Shown: positions 1 to 9,537 of the stretch, piece by piece
How the letters are laid out: every line of letters begins with the position of its first letter
Position numbering within the stretch: the first letter of the stretch is position 1
Assembly: GCA_965233535.1 (NCBI GenBank)
Contig: OZ247489.1
Span: 372,001-436,000, forward strand
DNA from: Cytomitobacter sp965233535
GTDB taxonomy: Bacteria > Pseudomonadota > Alphaproteobacteria > CAJXXZ01 > 1604HC
Length of the DNA: 64,000 nt
Reading direction: 5' to 3'
Notes under the pieces: model-generated
Database searches by the model: none
What the model was told of the DNA's origin: nothing
What the model saw: only the letters and a program-made list of their open reading frames with translations
Made by a program: the position numbers and the translations under genes

Positions 1-1635
1 CAAATTGCGATTGTAGAAAATGGAAAATTAGCAAACTTTTTCTTCGAATCTAATGAAAACAACTCTACTGTAGGTAATGTGTATTTAGGGCGTATAGATC
101 ATGTTGAGCATTCCTTACAAGCATATTTTGTAGATTATGGTGCTGGAAAAAATGGATTTTTATCATTTTCAGCCTCAAAAGATCCTTTGGTAAAAAATCA
201 AAAGATTATAGTGCAAATTGTTAAAGATGAAAAAGAAAATAAAGGAGCTATGCTTACTACTTTTGTAGAAATCAAAAGCTTATTTCTTGTGGCATTAATC
301 AACAAACCAAAGGGATGTTCAATTTCAAAGAAAATTTCTGCAAAAAGTGATAGAGAATTAATGCAGTCATGGCATGCAAAGTTGAATGTTGAACATAATT
401 GCCATTTAATATTTAGGCATGCTGCTTTAGATAAAAAGTATAAACATATAAGTCAAGATTTTGAAAAAATTAAATCAAAAATAGATTGTATTTATGCAGC
501 AGCAGAAAAATCAAAAGTACGTTTGCTAATTAAATCACAATCCATTATTGAAAAAGCTATTATAGATTATTATAAGCCTGGTACAGAAGTATATGTTGAA
601 GGTCAAATTCCAAGTTATATATCAAGTTATGCGAAGAAATATAATAAAGCAGTTCCAATCTTTAAATTTCATGATGTGGAAAATCAAATTGAAGCATTAT
701 TTTGTGATCGAGTAAATTTACCATCAGGTGGGTATATTAATATTCAACATACAGAAGCACTAACATCTATTGATGTGAACTCTGGGGTATGTAAAAAGGA
801 AAACTCTATAGATAAAACTGCCCTTTTTACTAACCTTGAAGCAGCAAGAGAAATTGCTCATCAATTAATTTTACGTGATATCGGTGGTTTGATTGTTATA
901 GATTTTATAGATATGTACCAAAAACAGAGCATGGAAATGCTTGAAAAGCAAATTTCTTCAAGTATGGCTGGGGATAAAGCAAAATATAATTTAGGAGAAC
1001 TTGATCGTTTTTCATTATTTGCAATTTCTAGGCAACAGTTACGAAAAAATACATTTTTATCAATGCATAAAAGATGCGTAACATGCCATGGTGTTGGCTT
1101 TGTAAGAAAAGATTCTGCAATGTCTGCATTTATTTTAAGACAAATCACTAATTTAATTAAACAAAGAACTGTGCAAAGTATATTGATTAAATGTCGTTCT
1201 GACCTTGTTTTTTATATGCTAAACCACAAAAAAGATATTATATGCTTTTTGGAAAACTCTTATGACAAGAAAATTCATTTTGAAACTAATGTTATGGTTG
1301 ATAAGACTCAAATTCTTTATAAAGAAAAAGATGAGTTTCATGAATATGATTTGCGTGATATTGAAAAAGAAATTCAAAGTGGTGAATTCCGTGTTACAGA
1401 AGATGAGATTGTTCTTGATAAAACAAAATCCGTACAATCATCTGATAAAGCAGAGCCTCTAAAAATTTGTATTACAAGAGAAGACAAGAAGTATAATGAT
1501 TTTAACGACTCTATTTTGAAAAATAACTATATTGAATTTATTGAACCTAGAATGTCTATTCATAAAACTCCTCATTCATTTTTAGCTAAAGAGCCGGTGA
1601 TTTTTGTTAACAATCAAGTTGTAGGTATCATATGA
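1..1635 (+). CDS. Ribonuclease E/G family endoribonuclease (5' end cut by window)
   Basis: This family cuts single-stranded AU-rich RNA during mRNA decay and rRNA/tRNA maturation. The frame is open from base 1, so the true start lies to the left; residues before the first in-window start candidate (GTG at 79) still match the family (AIVENGKLANFFFES), followed by an S1-type RNA-binding stretch. The acidic catalytic motif SIDVNSG lies near base 770, a second acidic motif GGLIVIDFIDM near 885, and the zinc-link cysteines RCVTCHGVGF near 1075. No long acidic tail follows, so it is closer to RNase G in size, but E versus G cannot be decided. The stop overlaps the xseA start in an ATGA. Confidence 0.9.
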   Translation, partial: QIAIVENGKLANFFFESNENNSTVGNVYLGRIDHVEHSLQAYFVDYGAGKNGFLSFSASKDPLVKNQKIIVQIVKDEKENKGAMLTTFVEIKSLFLVALINKPKGCSISKKISAKSDRELMQSWHAKLNVEHNCHLIFRHAALDKKYKHISQDFEKIKSKIDCIYAAAEKSKVRLLIKSQSIIEKAIIDYYKPGTEVYVEGQIPSYISSYAKKYNKAVPIFKFHDVENQIEALFCDRVNLPSGGYINIQHTEALTSIDVNSGVCKKENSIDKTALFTNLEAAREIAHQLILRDIGGLIVIDFIDMYQKQSMEMLEKQISSSMAGDKAKYNLGELDRFSLFAISRQQLRKNTFLSMHKRCVTCHGVGFVRKDSAMSAFILRQITNLIKQRTVQSILIKCRSDLVFYMLNHKKDIICFLENSYDKKIHFETNVMVDKTQILYKEKDEFHEYDLRDIEKEIQSGEFRVTEDEIVLDKTKSVQSSDKAEPLKICITREDKKYNDFNDSILKNNYIEFIEPRMSIHKTPHSFLAKEPVIFVNNQVVGII

Positions 1636-2906
1636 GTCAAGATATTCCAACTTTCGGTGTCAAATCTTTATCGATGTCGATTAAAAGAATGCTAGAATCA
1701 TCTTATAGTAAAATTTATATAAAAGGACAAGTTAGTCAGCCTAAAAGAATGAATCATTTATATTTTTCCTTAAAAGAGGAAGATGCAGTGCTTGACTGTG
1801 TGTGTTGGGCTAATGTCAAATTAAGCTTCGAACCTCAACATGATATGGAAATTATTTGCTGTGGTAGAATTTCAAGTTACCCTGGTAGGTCTAAATATCA
1901 AATTATTATTTTATCAGTAGAGCATATTGGAGATTCTCAAGTTTTGGAGAAAAGAAAACTAGCACTTCAAAAAGAAGGTTTATTCGATATTAGTAAAAAA
2001 CCTCAATTACCTAAATATCCAAAAAATGTTGGAATTATTACATCTCCTACTGGAGCTGTACTTCATGATATGTTACACAGACTACGAGATAGATATCCTT
2101 GTGAAGTTTTATTTCACCCTGCTTTAGTTCAAGGAACAGAAATGTCTAAAAGTGTTATTAATGCGATAAATTATTTCAACACAAAAATGGTTGGGAAAAT
2201 TGATTTATTAATTGTTGCCAGAGGAGGAGGAAGTTTTGAAGATTTATGGGGTTTTCAAGATGAAGATTTAGTTAGAGCAATTGCATCAACAACAATACCT
2301 ATTATTACTGCAATAGGTCATGAAACTGATACAACATTATCTGATTACGCTGCATCATGTAGGGCCCCTACTCCTACAGCTGCAATAGAAATTGCATTTC
2401 CAGATCGAAATGCACTATATGCTAGATTTAATAGTTATGCATCAAAAATAACCAGTATAGTGCGTTTTTATATGGATAATAGTTGTAAGCAAAAATTACT
2501 CACATTTAAAGTTAAAAGTCCAAAAGAAGTCATTATACCTATATCTCAAAATTTGAAGTCTAAGATTATTCAAAAAGATCATGCATATTCTCAGTATTGG
2601 AATCAGCGTGCTAACATAATTAATTCGATTGAAAAAATAAAATATAATCTCAAACCTTTGCAACGCGATTTAATATATAAGGTGAATTTAGTGCATGAGA
2701 GATATAAAAATTATGTTTTGTTAAAAGATAATGCAATAAAAAAACTATATGATAAAATAAAAAGTATTTCTTATGAAGGAACTCTTAAAAGAGGTTTTTG
2801 TCGCGCACATATAGATGGGAAATTGATAAAATACAAAAATGATGCTCCTGATCAATTTTTTGTAGAATTTCAAGATGGATCTCTTGAAGTGGAAAAAGTA
2901 AAATAA
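1632..2906 (+). CDS. xseA: Exodeoxyribonuclease VII large subunit
   Basis: Large subunit of ExoVII, which degrades single-stranded DNA to oligonucleotides in repair and recombination. The 424 residues match the usual length. An N-terminal OB-fold (about residues 1-100) precedes the catalytic region with ARGGGSFEDLWGF and GHETDTTLSDYAA; a charged helical segment follows, ending in LKRGFCRA. The ATG overlaps the upstream RNase stop by four bases, so the two are probably translated together. The small subunit XseB is encoded about 18 kb away (20906-21286), so both subunits are present in the window. Confidence 0.93.
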   Translation: MSQDIPTFGVKSLSMSIKRMLESSYSKIYIKGQVSQPKRMNHLYFSLKEEDAVLDCVCWANVKLSFEPQHDMEIICCGRISSYPGRSKYQIIILSVEHIGDSQVLEKRKLALQKEGLFDISKKPQLPKYPKNVGIITSPTGAVLHDMLHRLRDRYPCEVLFHPALVQGTEMSKSVINAINYFNTKMVGKIDLLIVARGGGSFEDLWGFQDEDLVRAIASTTIPIITAIGHETDTTLSDYAASCRAPTPTAAIEIAFPDRNALYARFNSYASKITSIVRFYMDNSCKQKLLTFKVKSPKEVIIPISQNLKSKIIQKDHAYSQYWNQRANIINSIEKIKYNLKPLQRDLIYKVNLVHERYKNYVLLKDNAIKKLYDKIKSISYEGTLKRGFCRAHIDGKLIKYKNDAPDQFFVEFQDGSLEVEKVK

Positions 2907-2983
2907 TTCTTAAATTCAATGTATTAATATAATGTTTTAAGAATTTATATACATTTTATATACTTTTATATTAAAATATAAAC

Positions 2984-3562
2984 ATGTTTGATTTCTCTGC
3001 ATTAGTTCATGACTATGGATATTGGATAGTATTATTTGGTTCAATGATTGAAGGAGAATCTATTGTTTTGACTGCAGGTATGTTATCAGCTCATGGAATA
3101 TTATCTTTTTATAAAATTTGTCTTTTATCTTTTATTGGTACATGTTTTGCAGATCAATTGCTATACAATTTAGGGTATTATATTGGACCATCTTTTTTGG
3201 AAAAATGGAGCGTGACTAGAAAACTGTTTCATAAATTAAAGCCAATAGCATTGAAGTACCAAAACATATATATCCTATCTTTTAGATTTATTTATGGAAT
3301 TAGAATTATGAGTCCTATTTTGATTGGGATAGTAAAAATTGACCCAAAAAAATATATGATTTTAAATATAGTTGCATCTGTAATATGGTCAATTGTTAGT
3401 TGCTCTATGGGTTATGCTATTGGTTCATTTACCAAAACGTTAGATTTTAAATTCAAATATGTAATTATTGCAGGGACATTTCTTATATTATTATTGATAT
3501 TATTATCTAAAATTCTTTCTAGTTATATTTTAAATAGAAATACAAAATCAGATAAAATTTAA
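2984..3562 (+). CDS. DedA family inner membrane protein
   Basis: A 192-residue polytopic membrane protein of the DedA/SNARE-associated family, which includes lipid flippases and supports membrane and envelope homeostasis. Family marks are the early acidic pair in FGSMIEGESI, the hydrophobic re-entrant stretch after it, FADQLLYNLGYYIG, and the arginine-bearing FRFIYGIRIMSP. It stands 77 bases after xseA and 30 before rsmG. The exact substrate is not visible; undecaprenyl phosphate or phosphatidylethanolamine are known for relatives. Confidence 0.85.
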   Translation: MFDFSALVHDYGYWIVLFGSMIEGESIVLTAGMLSAHGILSFYKICLLSFIGTCFADQLLYNLGYYIGPSFLEKWSVTRKLFHKLKPIALKYQNIYILSFRFIYGIRIMSPILIGIVKIDPKKYMILNIVASVIWSIVSCSMGYAIGSFTKTLDFKFKYVIIAGTFLILLLILLSKILSSYILNRNTKSDKI

Positions 3563-3592
3563 TTATTTAGCTTTTTGTGTTAATTTAGAAGT

Positions 3593-4165
3593 ATGTTACA
3601 AAAATTCTTTACTACACAGCAACTTGAAAAAATTGATCATTTCAAACAAATGTTACATCAATGGCATGATAAATTACATTTAGTTAGTGATAAAGCATTG
3701 CTTGAACTTGATACGCATATAATGGATTCAGTATATTTATGGAAACATATTCAAAATAATCCTTCTATAGTTGATGTTGGGTCTGGAAATGGATTCCCAG
3801 GTGCAATATTAGGGATTTTAGGAGCTAAAGGTTTGCTAGTTGATTCACATAAGAAAAAATGTGTTTTTTTAAAAGAACTTGTTGCAGATTTGAAAATTGA
3901 TTTTGAAGTGATCCCTGCTTCTATAAGCACTATTACTGATATAAGTGAGAAATGGATTATAGCAAAAGGTTTTGGGCCATTAGAAAAATGCTTAAGATTA
4001 ACTAAAAAATTATGGAAAAAAAATACAAAAGGATTGTTTGTAAAATCTGATAGCGTGCAAAATGAAATTGATGATGCATTAGCAAAGGGTTGGAAATTTA
4101 GTTACACTATTCTGGATAGGTATATGCAAGGAACAATTGTACAAATAGAAAATGTCAGATACTAA
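3593..4165 (+). CDS. rsmG: 16S rRNA (guanine-527-N7) methyltransferase RsmG
   Basis: AdoMet-dependent methyltransferase that modifies G527 of 16S rRNA in the 30S subunit. The AdoMet-binding motif DVGSGNGFPGAILG starts near residue 61, and the 190-residue length is typical. The classical neighbourhood rsmG-parA-parB is kept, a gene order usually found close to the replication origin. The end overlaps parA by 14 bases. Confidence 0.93.
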   Translation: MLQKFFTTQQLEKIDHFKQMLHQWHDKLHLVSDKALLELDTHIMDSVYLWKHIQNNPSIVDVGSGNGFPGAILGILGAKGLLVDSHKKKCVFLKELVADLKIDFEVIPASISTITDISEKWIIAKGFGPLEKCLRLTKKLWKKNTKGLFVKSDSVQNEIDDALAKGWKFSYTILDRYMQGTIVQIENVRY

Positions 4166-4910
4166 AATTATATCTGTAGCTAACCAAAAAGGTGGAGTTG
4201 GAAAAACTACTACTGCTGTAAATTTAGCTACTGCACTTTCAACGATAGGTAAAAAAGTTTTGTTAATTGATTTTGATGCTCAAGGAAATGCTACTACAGC
4301 TCTTGGGTTAGGGAAAAATTTAGTTAACAATAGCTATGAATTGCTTTACAATGCTGTGATGCCTCATAAAAGTTTTATTGCTAATTTAGACTGTATAGTT
4401 AGTAGTAAAAATTTAGCTGCTGTTGATATAGAGTTGGCTAATATAGAAAAACGTGAATATATGTTGAGAAATAATATTCATAGTTTGAATGAGTATGACT
4501 ATATTTTTATAGATTGTCCTCCAGGATTAGGTATGATTACAATTAATTCTTTTGTGGCATCTAATTCTATTATTGTACCTTTGCAGTGTGAGTTTTATTC
4601 TTTAGAAGGAATTGTGCAGCTTCTTGAAACTATTAATGCTGTGAAAAATCAATGGAATAGTAATTTAGAAATTGAAGGCATTGTTATGACTATGTTTGAT
4701 AAAAGAAACATTCTTGCGAAAAATGTTTTGAAAAATGTAAAAGAACATTTTGGAGAATATTTATATGAATCTATTATCCCTCGTAATGTGCGTTTATCTG
4801 AAGCTCCATCTTTTGGTAAACCAGCAATAATATATGATATTAATTGTAGTGGATCTCAAGCATATTTAAATTTAGCTAGAGAATTTTTGGAAAGGCAAAA
4901 TAATGAATAA
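4152..4910 (+). CDS. parA: Chromosome partitioning ATPase ParA (Soj)
   Basis: Deviant Walker-type ATPase that moves ParB-bound origin regions along the nucleoid. The sequence has the ParA Walker motif KGGVGKTTT near residue 13, DFDAQGNATTAL, and the Walker B region IFIDCPPGLG. The 252-residue length and lack of an N-terminal DNA-binding domain fit chromosomal (Soj-type) rather than plasmid ParA. It overlaps rsmG by 14 bases and parB by 8. Confidence 0.95.
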   Translation: MSDTKIISVANQKGGVGKTTTAVNLATALSTIGKKVLLIDFDAQGNATTALGLGKNLVNNSYELLYNAVMPHKSFIANLDCIVSSKNLAAVDIELANIEKREYMLRNNIHSLNEYDYIFIDCPPGLGMITINSFVASNSIIVPLQCEFYSLEGIVQLLETINAVKNQWNSNLEIEGIVMTMFDKRNILAKNVLKNVKEHFGEYLYESIIPRNVRLSEAPSFGKPAIIYDINCSGSQAYLNLAREFLERQNNE

Positions 4911-5706
4911 ATCTCGTATGGGAAAAGGTCTTGAATCTTTGTTAGGTAAGGATTCAAATGGTTATCAAGAAATTGATATAAGTAAAATTGAAGCTGGAAA
5001 CATACAAACTAGAAAGCATTTTGATCAGAAAAAAATAGAAGAATTGGCTTCGACAATTTCTGTAAGTGGAGTTTTACAGCCTATTATTGTTGCTAAAGAT
5101 GGTGAGAAATTTAAAATTATTGCTGGAGAAAGGCGTTTTCGTGCATCTAAAATTGCTAACTTAAAATCTATTCCTGCAAAAATTGTTGATTGGACTAAAG
5201 AGCAAATACTTAATGCAAATATTCTTGAAAATATCCAAAGAGATCAATTAAATGGTATTGAAGAAGCTTTAGCATACAAAAGGTTCATGGAAGAATATAA
5301 TTTAACACAGGAAGAGATTTCTAAAAAAATTGGAAAAAGTAGAAGTCATATAGCTAATTTGCTTAGATTGTTAAAATTGCCAGAAGAAATTCAAAACTCT
5401 ATTATGAAGGGTGAATTGAGCATAGGGCATGGTAAAGCATTATTGCAAAAACAAAACTCTAACCAAGATATTTCTAAAATTGCTACACAAATAATTTTAA
5501 ATAAAAAAAGTATTAAAGAAATAAGTGATTCTGAGAATTCAACAAACTCAGGTGAATATGAATGGATTGCAGAAAATTTATCAGATAGTCTTGGTTTTGA
5601 AGTTAAAATAAAGAAAAATGGTAAATCAGGAATGTTAAATATATTATTTGAAAATGATATTGAATTAGATGGTTTGTTAGATTTATTTAGTAAGTTGAAA
5701 AAATAG
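4903..5706 (+). CDS. parB: Chromosome partitioning protein ParB (Spo0J)
   Basis: DNA-binding CTPase that loads at parS sites and works with ParA in origin segregation. It starts with the typical MGKGLESLLG, carries the nucleotide-binding GERRFRASK motif near residue 77 and a helix-turn-helix segment (EEISKKIGKSRSHIANLL), and ends in a short dimerisation domain. At 267 residues it is compact. No canonical parS palindrome was recognised in the window. This is the last gene of the plus-strand run; ftsZ converges from the other side. Confidence 0.94.
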   Translation: MNKSRMGKGLESLLGKDSNGYQEIDISKIEAGNIQTRKHFDQKKIEELASTISVSGVLQPIIVAKDGEKFKIIAGERRFRASKIANLKSIPAKIVDWTKEQILNANILENIQRDQLNGIEEALAYKRFMEEYNLTQEEISKKIGKSRSHIANLLRLLKLPEEIQNSIMKGELSIGHGKALLQKQNSNQDISKIATQIILNKKSIKEISDSENSTNSGEYEWIAENLSDSLGFEVKIKKNGKSGMLNILFENDIELDGLLDLFSKLKK

Positions 5707-5723
5707 TATAATAACTTTCAATA

Positions 5724-5759
5724 ATAAGTTGTTTTTATAAATATTTTGAAAACACTTAT
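5724..5759. terminator. Inverted repeat between converging parB and ftsZ
   Basis: ATAAGTTGTTTT is matched by AAAACACTTAT about ten bases later, giving an 11-pair stem with one bulge. It lies between two converging genes, where a two-way terminator is expected. The stem is AT-rich and has no perfect T-run, so the call is tentative. Confidence 0.35.
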
Positions 5760-5842
5760 CTGACTTTGAAATTAATATCTTATTTATTAGTAAGTAAACT
5801 TATAATTATGTTTATAACAAAAGCTTATGCTTATATGTTATT

Positions 5843-7096
5843 TTAAGAATCTTTATTTTTTTTCAAAAAATCAGGTTGATCTTGTTTAATTTCAATTTCA
5901 CCCTTCATTTCTGCTGTTTTGAAAAACTGTTTAATATTTCCCCATACAGATTTATTTTTATTACCTTTGGAGTATGTTGCATCAAATTCGCTATCAGGTT
6001 CATTCAGATCGTGTGGTGATCCGACAAATCCTTGTTCATTATCATAAGCAATATTGATATTTGAATTAGATTGCATGCTAGTAGCATATTCAATGCGTGA
6101 ATTTGCTTGTTGCGATGCTTTCCTGATTTCTTCTTCATTTTTTTTACTTGTTCCGAAAACAAAAATTCTCATTGAATCATCCATGTTTTTTTCAAATGTA
6201 GCTCCTAAAATGATATGTGCATTGCTAGATATTTCTTCATTGATCTTTTGTGTCGCTTCAGATACATCATCCATACTAAGATTCGGTCCTCCAGTTATGC
6301 AAACAAGAACATGATCTACATTCTTCCATGCAAAATCACCAAAATCTAATAATAAGTTGGACATTGCACTTACCGCAGCTTTGGAACCTTTGTTATCTCC
6401 AGAAGCGCTACCACTTCCCATCATAGCTCTGTTTTTTCTATCTTTAATTACAGTTGATAAGTCAGCAAAATCTACATTAATTAATCCTGGTTTCTTAATA
6501 ATATTTACAACACTGCTAATACAATCAGATAAAAACTTATCGGCAATACCAAATGCCTCTGTAAATGGTGTGTTAGAATCTGTGATACTATGTAAGTTTT
6601 GGTTTGAAACAATAACTAAAGTATCAACATGTTCTTGTAATTCTTTAATTCCATTTTCTGCAGTCTTATTCCTATGAGAACCTTCAAATGCAAATGGTTT
6701 TGTTACGATTGCAAGTGTTAAAATTCCAGCAGCTTTTGCAGCTTCACTTATTACAGCAGAGGCTCCAGTACCAGTTCCACCACCCATACCAGCTGTAATG
6801 ATGACCATATTTGCTCCAGCTAGATACTCCATAATTGTATCAATGCTTTCTTCAGCAGCTTTTTTTCCACATTCCGGTCTTGATCCAGCTCCTAATCCTT
6901 GGGTGGTTTTAGGTCCAAGTTTTATTTTTATTTCACATGGAGAGCTTTCTAAAGCTTGTGCGTCAGTGTTACAAACTGCAAACTCTATATGATTTTTATC
7001 TGCTTCATCAGCATTTATTATCATATTATCTACAGCATTACAGCCAGCTCCACCTACTCCTAGCACAACAATTCTAGGGTCGAAATCCTTTTTCAT
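5843..7096 (-). CDS. ftsZ: Cell division protein FtsZ
   Basis: Tubulin-like GTPase that forms the cytokinetic ring. The sequence shows the N-terminal nucleotide-binding VGGAGCNAVDNMI and the tubulin signature GMGGGTGTGA near residue 105. The globular core ends near residue 315, followed by a polar linker and a C-terminal peptide ending QPDFLKKN, where FtsA/ZipA-type partners normally bind. At 417 residues it is of ordinary length. A GGAG ribosome site precedes the ATG. ftsA lies directly upstream, so the usual ftsA-ftsZ order is kept, but ftsQ and murein genes are not attached. Confidence 0.97.
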   Translation of the reverse strand: MKKDFDPRIVVLGVGGAGCNAVDNMIINADEADKNHIEFAVCNTDAQALESSPCEIKIKLGPKTTQGLGAGSRPECGKKAAEESIDTIMEYLAGANMVIITAGMGGGTGTGASAVISEAAKAAGILTLAIVTKPFAFEGSHRNKTAENGIKELQEHVDTLVIVSNQNLHSITDSNTPFTEAFGIADKFLSDCISSVVNIIKKPGLINVDFADLSTVIKDRKNRAMMGSGSASGDNKGSKAAVSAMSNLLLDFGDFAWKNVDHVLVCITGGPNLSMDDVSEATQKINEEISSNAHIILGATFEKNMDDSMRIFVFGTSKKNEEEIRKASQQANSRIEYATSMQSNSNINIAYDNEQGFVGSPHDLNEPDSEFDATYSKGNKNKSVWGNIKQFFKTAEMKGEIEIKQDQPDFLKKNKDS

Positions 7097-7112
7097 TAAA
7101 ATACTCCGTTAA

Positions 7113-8276
7113 TCACTTCTTAATCATATCATAAATTTTTCTTAACCCAAGTAAAATATAATGTTTTATTTTGCTGTATAAACTCTGATCAGGCTTGCTA
7201 TGTTTCATCTTGCTAATAAAGCCTTCAATGTTAATGTATTTTTTATTTTGAATATTTGAGTGATTTAGTAAGAAAATATTAGTTTTAAAGTGCGTTTTTA
7301 ATAAATTTTCTATTCCAGTAATATTTGCAATTTCACCAGACAAAAAAATTCTATTATTAAAATTCAATACACTGCTCTCCTCTAATTTTGTTTTCAGACT
7401 AGATATTAATTTCTTAATATAAGGAAGTGTTTTGTAAATAATCTCATATCTTGATAAAGTAAACTCTTCATTGTTTCTTCTAGATAATGTGATGTGCTGA
7501 CTTTTATCTTCTTCACTTAATATAGTGCTGAAATATTTCTTACGTAAATTTTTTGCTTGTATGATGGAAATGTTCAATTTGATAGCAGTTGCATGATCAA
7601 CTGATTCATATCCACCATCTAAATTAACCAATTGAATTGGAATGTTGTTTTTGAAAATATAAGCTGTTGTATGTGTGTTATTTATTTCTATTACTGTAGC
7701 TCCTAACTTCTTCTCATCCTCATCTAAAATATAATCTAACCCCTCGTAACTATATGAGCTATATTCTATGACTTTTAAATATAAATTAGAAAATATATTG
7801 TTGAAATTCTGAATTATAGAATCTTGAAGATATAAAACAGACCACTTTATTTCACAATTTTCACCATAAATTCCTGTAGGGTTTTCTACTTTTTGTTGAT
7901 CAATAAATGTTTCAAATGGAAAGCATTTAATTAAAAACAAACTATTTGCTTTACATATATCATTAAGCTTTTGAACCATTTGTTTTAAGTGAGATTTGTC
8001 GACAGTTTGCCTGATTTTTATTTTAGTAGATAAATAAGTTATATTCATGTGATTGGATGGAAGTAGGACAATAGTTTTTTTGATTTTCAGTTTAGTAGTT
8101 TTTTCCAACTTTTGTATTAATGTATATATAGAATTTTGTAATTTCTTGAAATCACTAATCACACCATTATATAAACCTTGAGTGATAACCCAATGTGAAG
8201 CAATTGTTTTCCCTTGCTCATCAATAATACACCCTTTAAGTTGGGATTCTTCAATTTCAAGTATCAATACATGCAT
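7113..8276 (-). CDS. ftsA: Cell division protein FtsA, divergent
   Basis: Actin-like protein that anchors FtsZ filaments to the membrane. Identity rests on position directly before ftsZ, length (387 residues), an actin-like repeat layout, and a C-terminal amphipathic helix (SKIKHYILLGLRKIYDMIKK). The nucleotide motifs are eroded: the first phosphate loop reads LILEIEESQLKG instead of an acidic-glycine loop, and the second reads VIEINNTHTTAYIF without the usual glycines. The adenosine motif IFLSGEIANITG is still recognisable. I chose the ATG at 8276 over an upstream TTG at 8285 because a TATAAT box ends eight bases before it. Confidence 0.8.
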   Translation of the reverse strand: MHVLILEIEESQLKGCIIDEQGKTIASHWVITQGLYNGVISDFKKLQNSIYTLIQKLEKTTKLKIKKTIVLLPSNHMNITYLSTKIKIRQTVDKSHLKQMVQKLNDICKANSLFLIKCFPFETFIDQQKVENPTGIYGENCEIKWSVLYLQDSIIQNFNNIFSNLYLKVIEYSSYSYEGLDYILDEDEKKLGATVIEINNTHTTAYIFKNNIPIQLVNLDGGYESVDHATAIKLNISIIQAKNLRKKYFSTILSEEDKSQHITLSRRNNEEFTLSRYEIIYKTLPYIKKLISSLKTKLEESSVLNFNNRIFLSGEIANITGIENLLKTHFKTNIFLLNHSNIQNKKYINIEGFISKMKHSKPDQSLYSKIKHYILLGLRKIYDMIKK

Positions 8277-8284
8277 TTTATTCA

Positions 8285-8290
8285 ATTATA
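8285..8290 (-). promoter_or_regulatory. Candidate -10 box for ftsA, close to the start codon
   Basis: An exact TATAAT on the minus strand ends eight bases before the ftsA ATG, and no Shine-Dalgarno sequence lies between. Transcription would begin at or next to the start codon. The -35 region is not convincing. Confidence 0.45.
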
Positions 8291-8360
8291 ACATGACATG
8301 TTTTTTAGCAGTAGGCTCATAGCTTATATAGCTTGCAATAGTTTCAATGAAAAAAAATTA

Positions 8361-9500
8361 TTATTTATTCTGAATAGGAAGTTTATCTAAATTAAGCAAC
8401 AGATTGGAATATATCTCACATAATAATGGAATATTATCTTTGCAAGTTTTTTCACCTGTTTGATGTGCTTCTGATTCCTCTAATCCAATTTCTACGACTG
8501 GTCCAAGTTTAGTCAAAAATCTACCATCACTTGTTGCTCCATTTGCATTAAAATCGATTTCTGAATTTGTAGCTTTTTGTATATTTTCTTTTAACCACCC
8601 TATAATTGATTTGTCAGTGACAATAAATGGCTCTCCATGTTTTTTCCAAGTAATTGAATGTTTGATTTTGTGATTGTTGCATATATCATTAATTTTTTTG
8701 GATAAAATAGATATTACTTCTTCTCCACTATAATTTGAATTAAATCGAGTTCCAAAAGAAATTTCTGTGTTTCCAGGTATGACATTTTCAACTTGTTCAG
8801 GAGTATTTATTCCACTAATTTGTATTTTTGTTGCTTCAAAATACTCATTCGCTTCTCCTAAAGTTTGGTTGTGTAGAAGAGCAATCAAATCTGATATTGG
8901 GTTAATAGAGCTATTTGCAAATTCAGGATATGCAATATGACCTTTTGCCCCCTCTAAACTTAATGTTGCTGTAACGCTTCCTCTCCTACCTAGTTTAACT
9001 GCATCACCAGCAGTTTTATAGCAAGTTGGCTCTCCTAAAATAAATAAATCTATGTGTTGTTTTTGAATAAGTGGGCTTTGCATATATTTCTTAAGACCAT
9101 CTACTGCATCACCCTCTTCATCTGTAGTAAGCATAATACTTACTGATCCATTAATATTGTCTATATTTTTGTGTAACATTGCTATAAAGCATCCTATTGC
9201 ACCTTTCATATCTACAATTCCTACTCCAGATATATGATCATCACTTTCTTGCAATTCATAAGGGTTGTGTGTCCATAAGTTGCCTGGAGGAACAACATCA
9301 ACATGTCCTGCAAAACATAAATGGGGTCCTGTTTTTTTTTCTAGCTTTGCAAACATATTATATACAGGGCCATATTTAACAATTTCTACAGAGAAATTCA
9401 TTTTTTCAAGCTGCTCTCCAATATATGCTAAGCAGTCATGACCAAGAGGTGTGACTGATTCAAAAGCGATTAATGATTTAATGATTTGTAGTGCATTCAT
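8361..9500 (-). CDS. dapE: Succinyl-diaminopimelate desuccinylase
   Basis: Zinc-dependent M20 amidohydrolase that releases LL-diaminopimelate from its N-succinyl form, a late step of the DAP/lysine pathway. Metal and catalytic motifs are visible: GHVDVVPPG, GIVDMKGAIG, TTDEEGDA, LGEPT and EAHQTGE near the C-terminus. The 379-residue length is standard. It follows lysC on the same strand (37-base gap), linking entry and late steps of the same pathway and supporting retained peptidoglycan synthesis. Confidence 0.95.
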   Translation of the reverse strand: MNALQIIKSLIAFESVTPLGHDCLAYIGEQLEKMNFSVEIVKYGPVYNMFAKLEKKTGPHLCFAGHVDVVPPGNLWTHNPYELQESDDHISGVGIVDMKGAIGCFIAMLHKNIDNINGSVSIMLTTDEEGDAVDGLKKYMQSPLIQKQHIDLFILGEPTCYKTAGDAVKLGRRGSVTATLSLEGAKGHIAYPEFANSSINPISDLIALLHNQTLGEANEYFEATKIQISGINTPEQVENVIPGNTEISFGTRFNSNYSGEEVISILSKKINDICNNHKIKHSITWKKHGEPFIVTDKSIIGWLKENIQKATNSEIDFNANGATSDGRFLTKLGPVVEIGLEESEAHQTGEKTCKDNIPLLCEIYSNLLLNLDKLPIQNK

Positions 9501-9537
9501 ATTTGTAATTATTCATTATTTTTCTATAAAAGCAATG

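Noticed and set aside
861..1462. Open frames overlapping the RNase E/G gene on both strands
   Set aside because: The RNase frame matches a known family throughout; the others have no family resemblance.
4152..5842. A parS site near parAB
   Set aside because: I looked for the TGTTTCACGTGAAACA-type palindrome here and saw no convincing match.
6054..6992. Three open frames antisense to ftsZ
   Set aside because: All are within the conserved ftsZ coding sequence, with no independent support.
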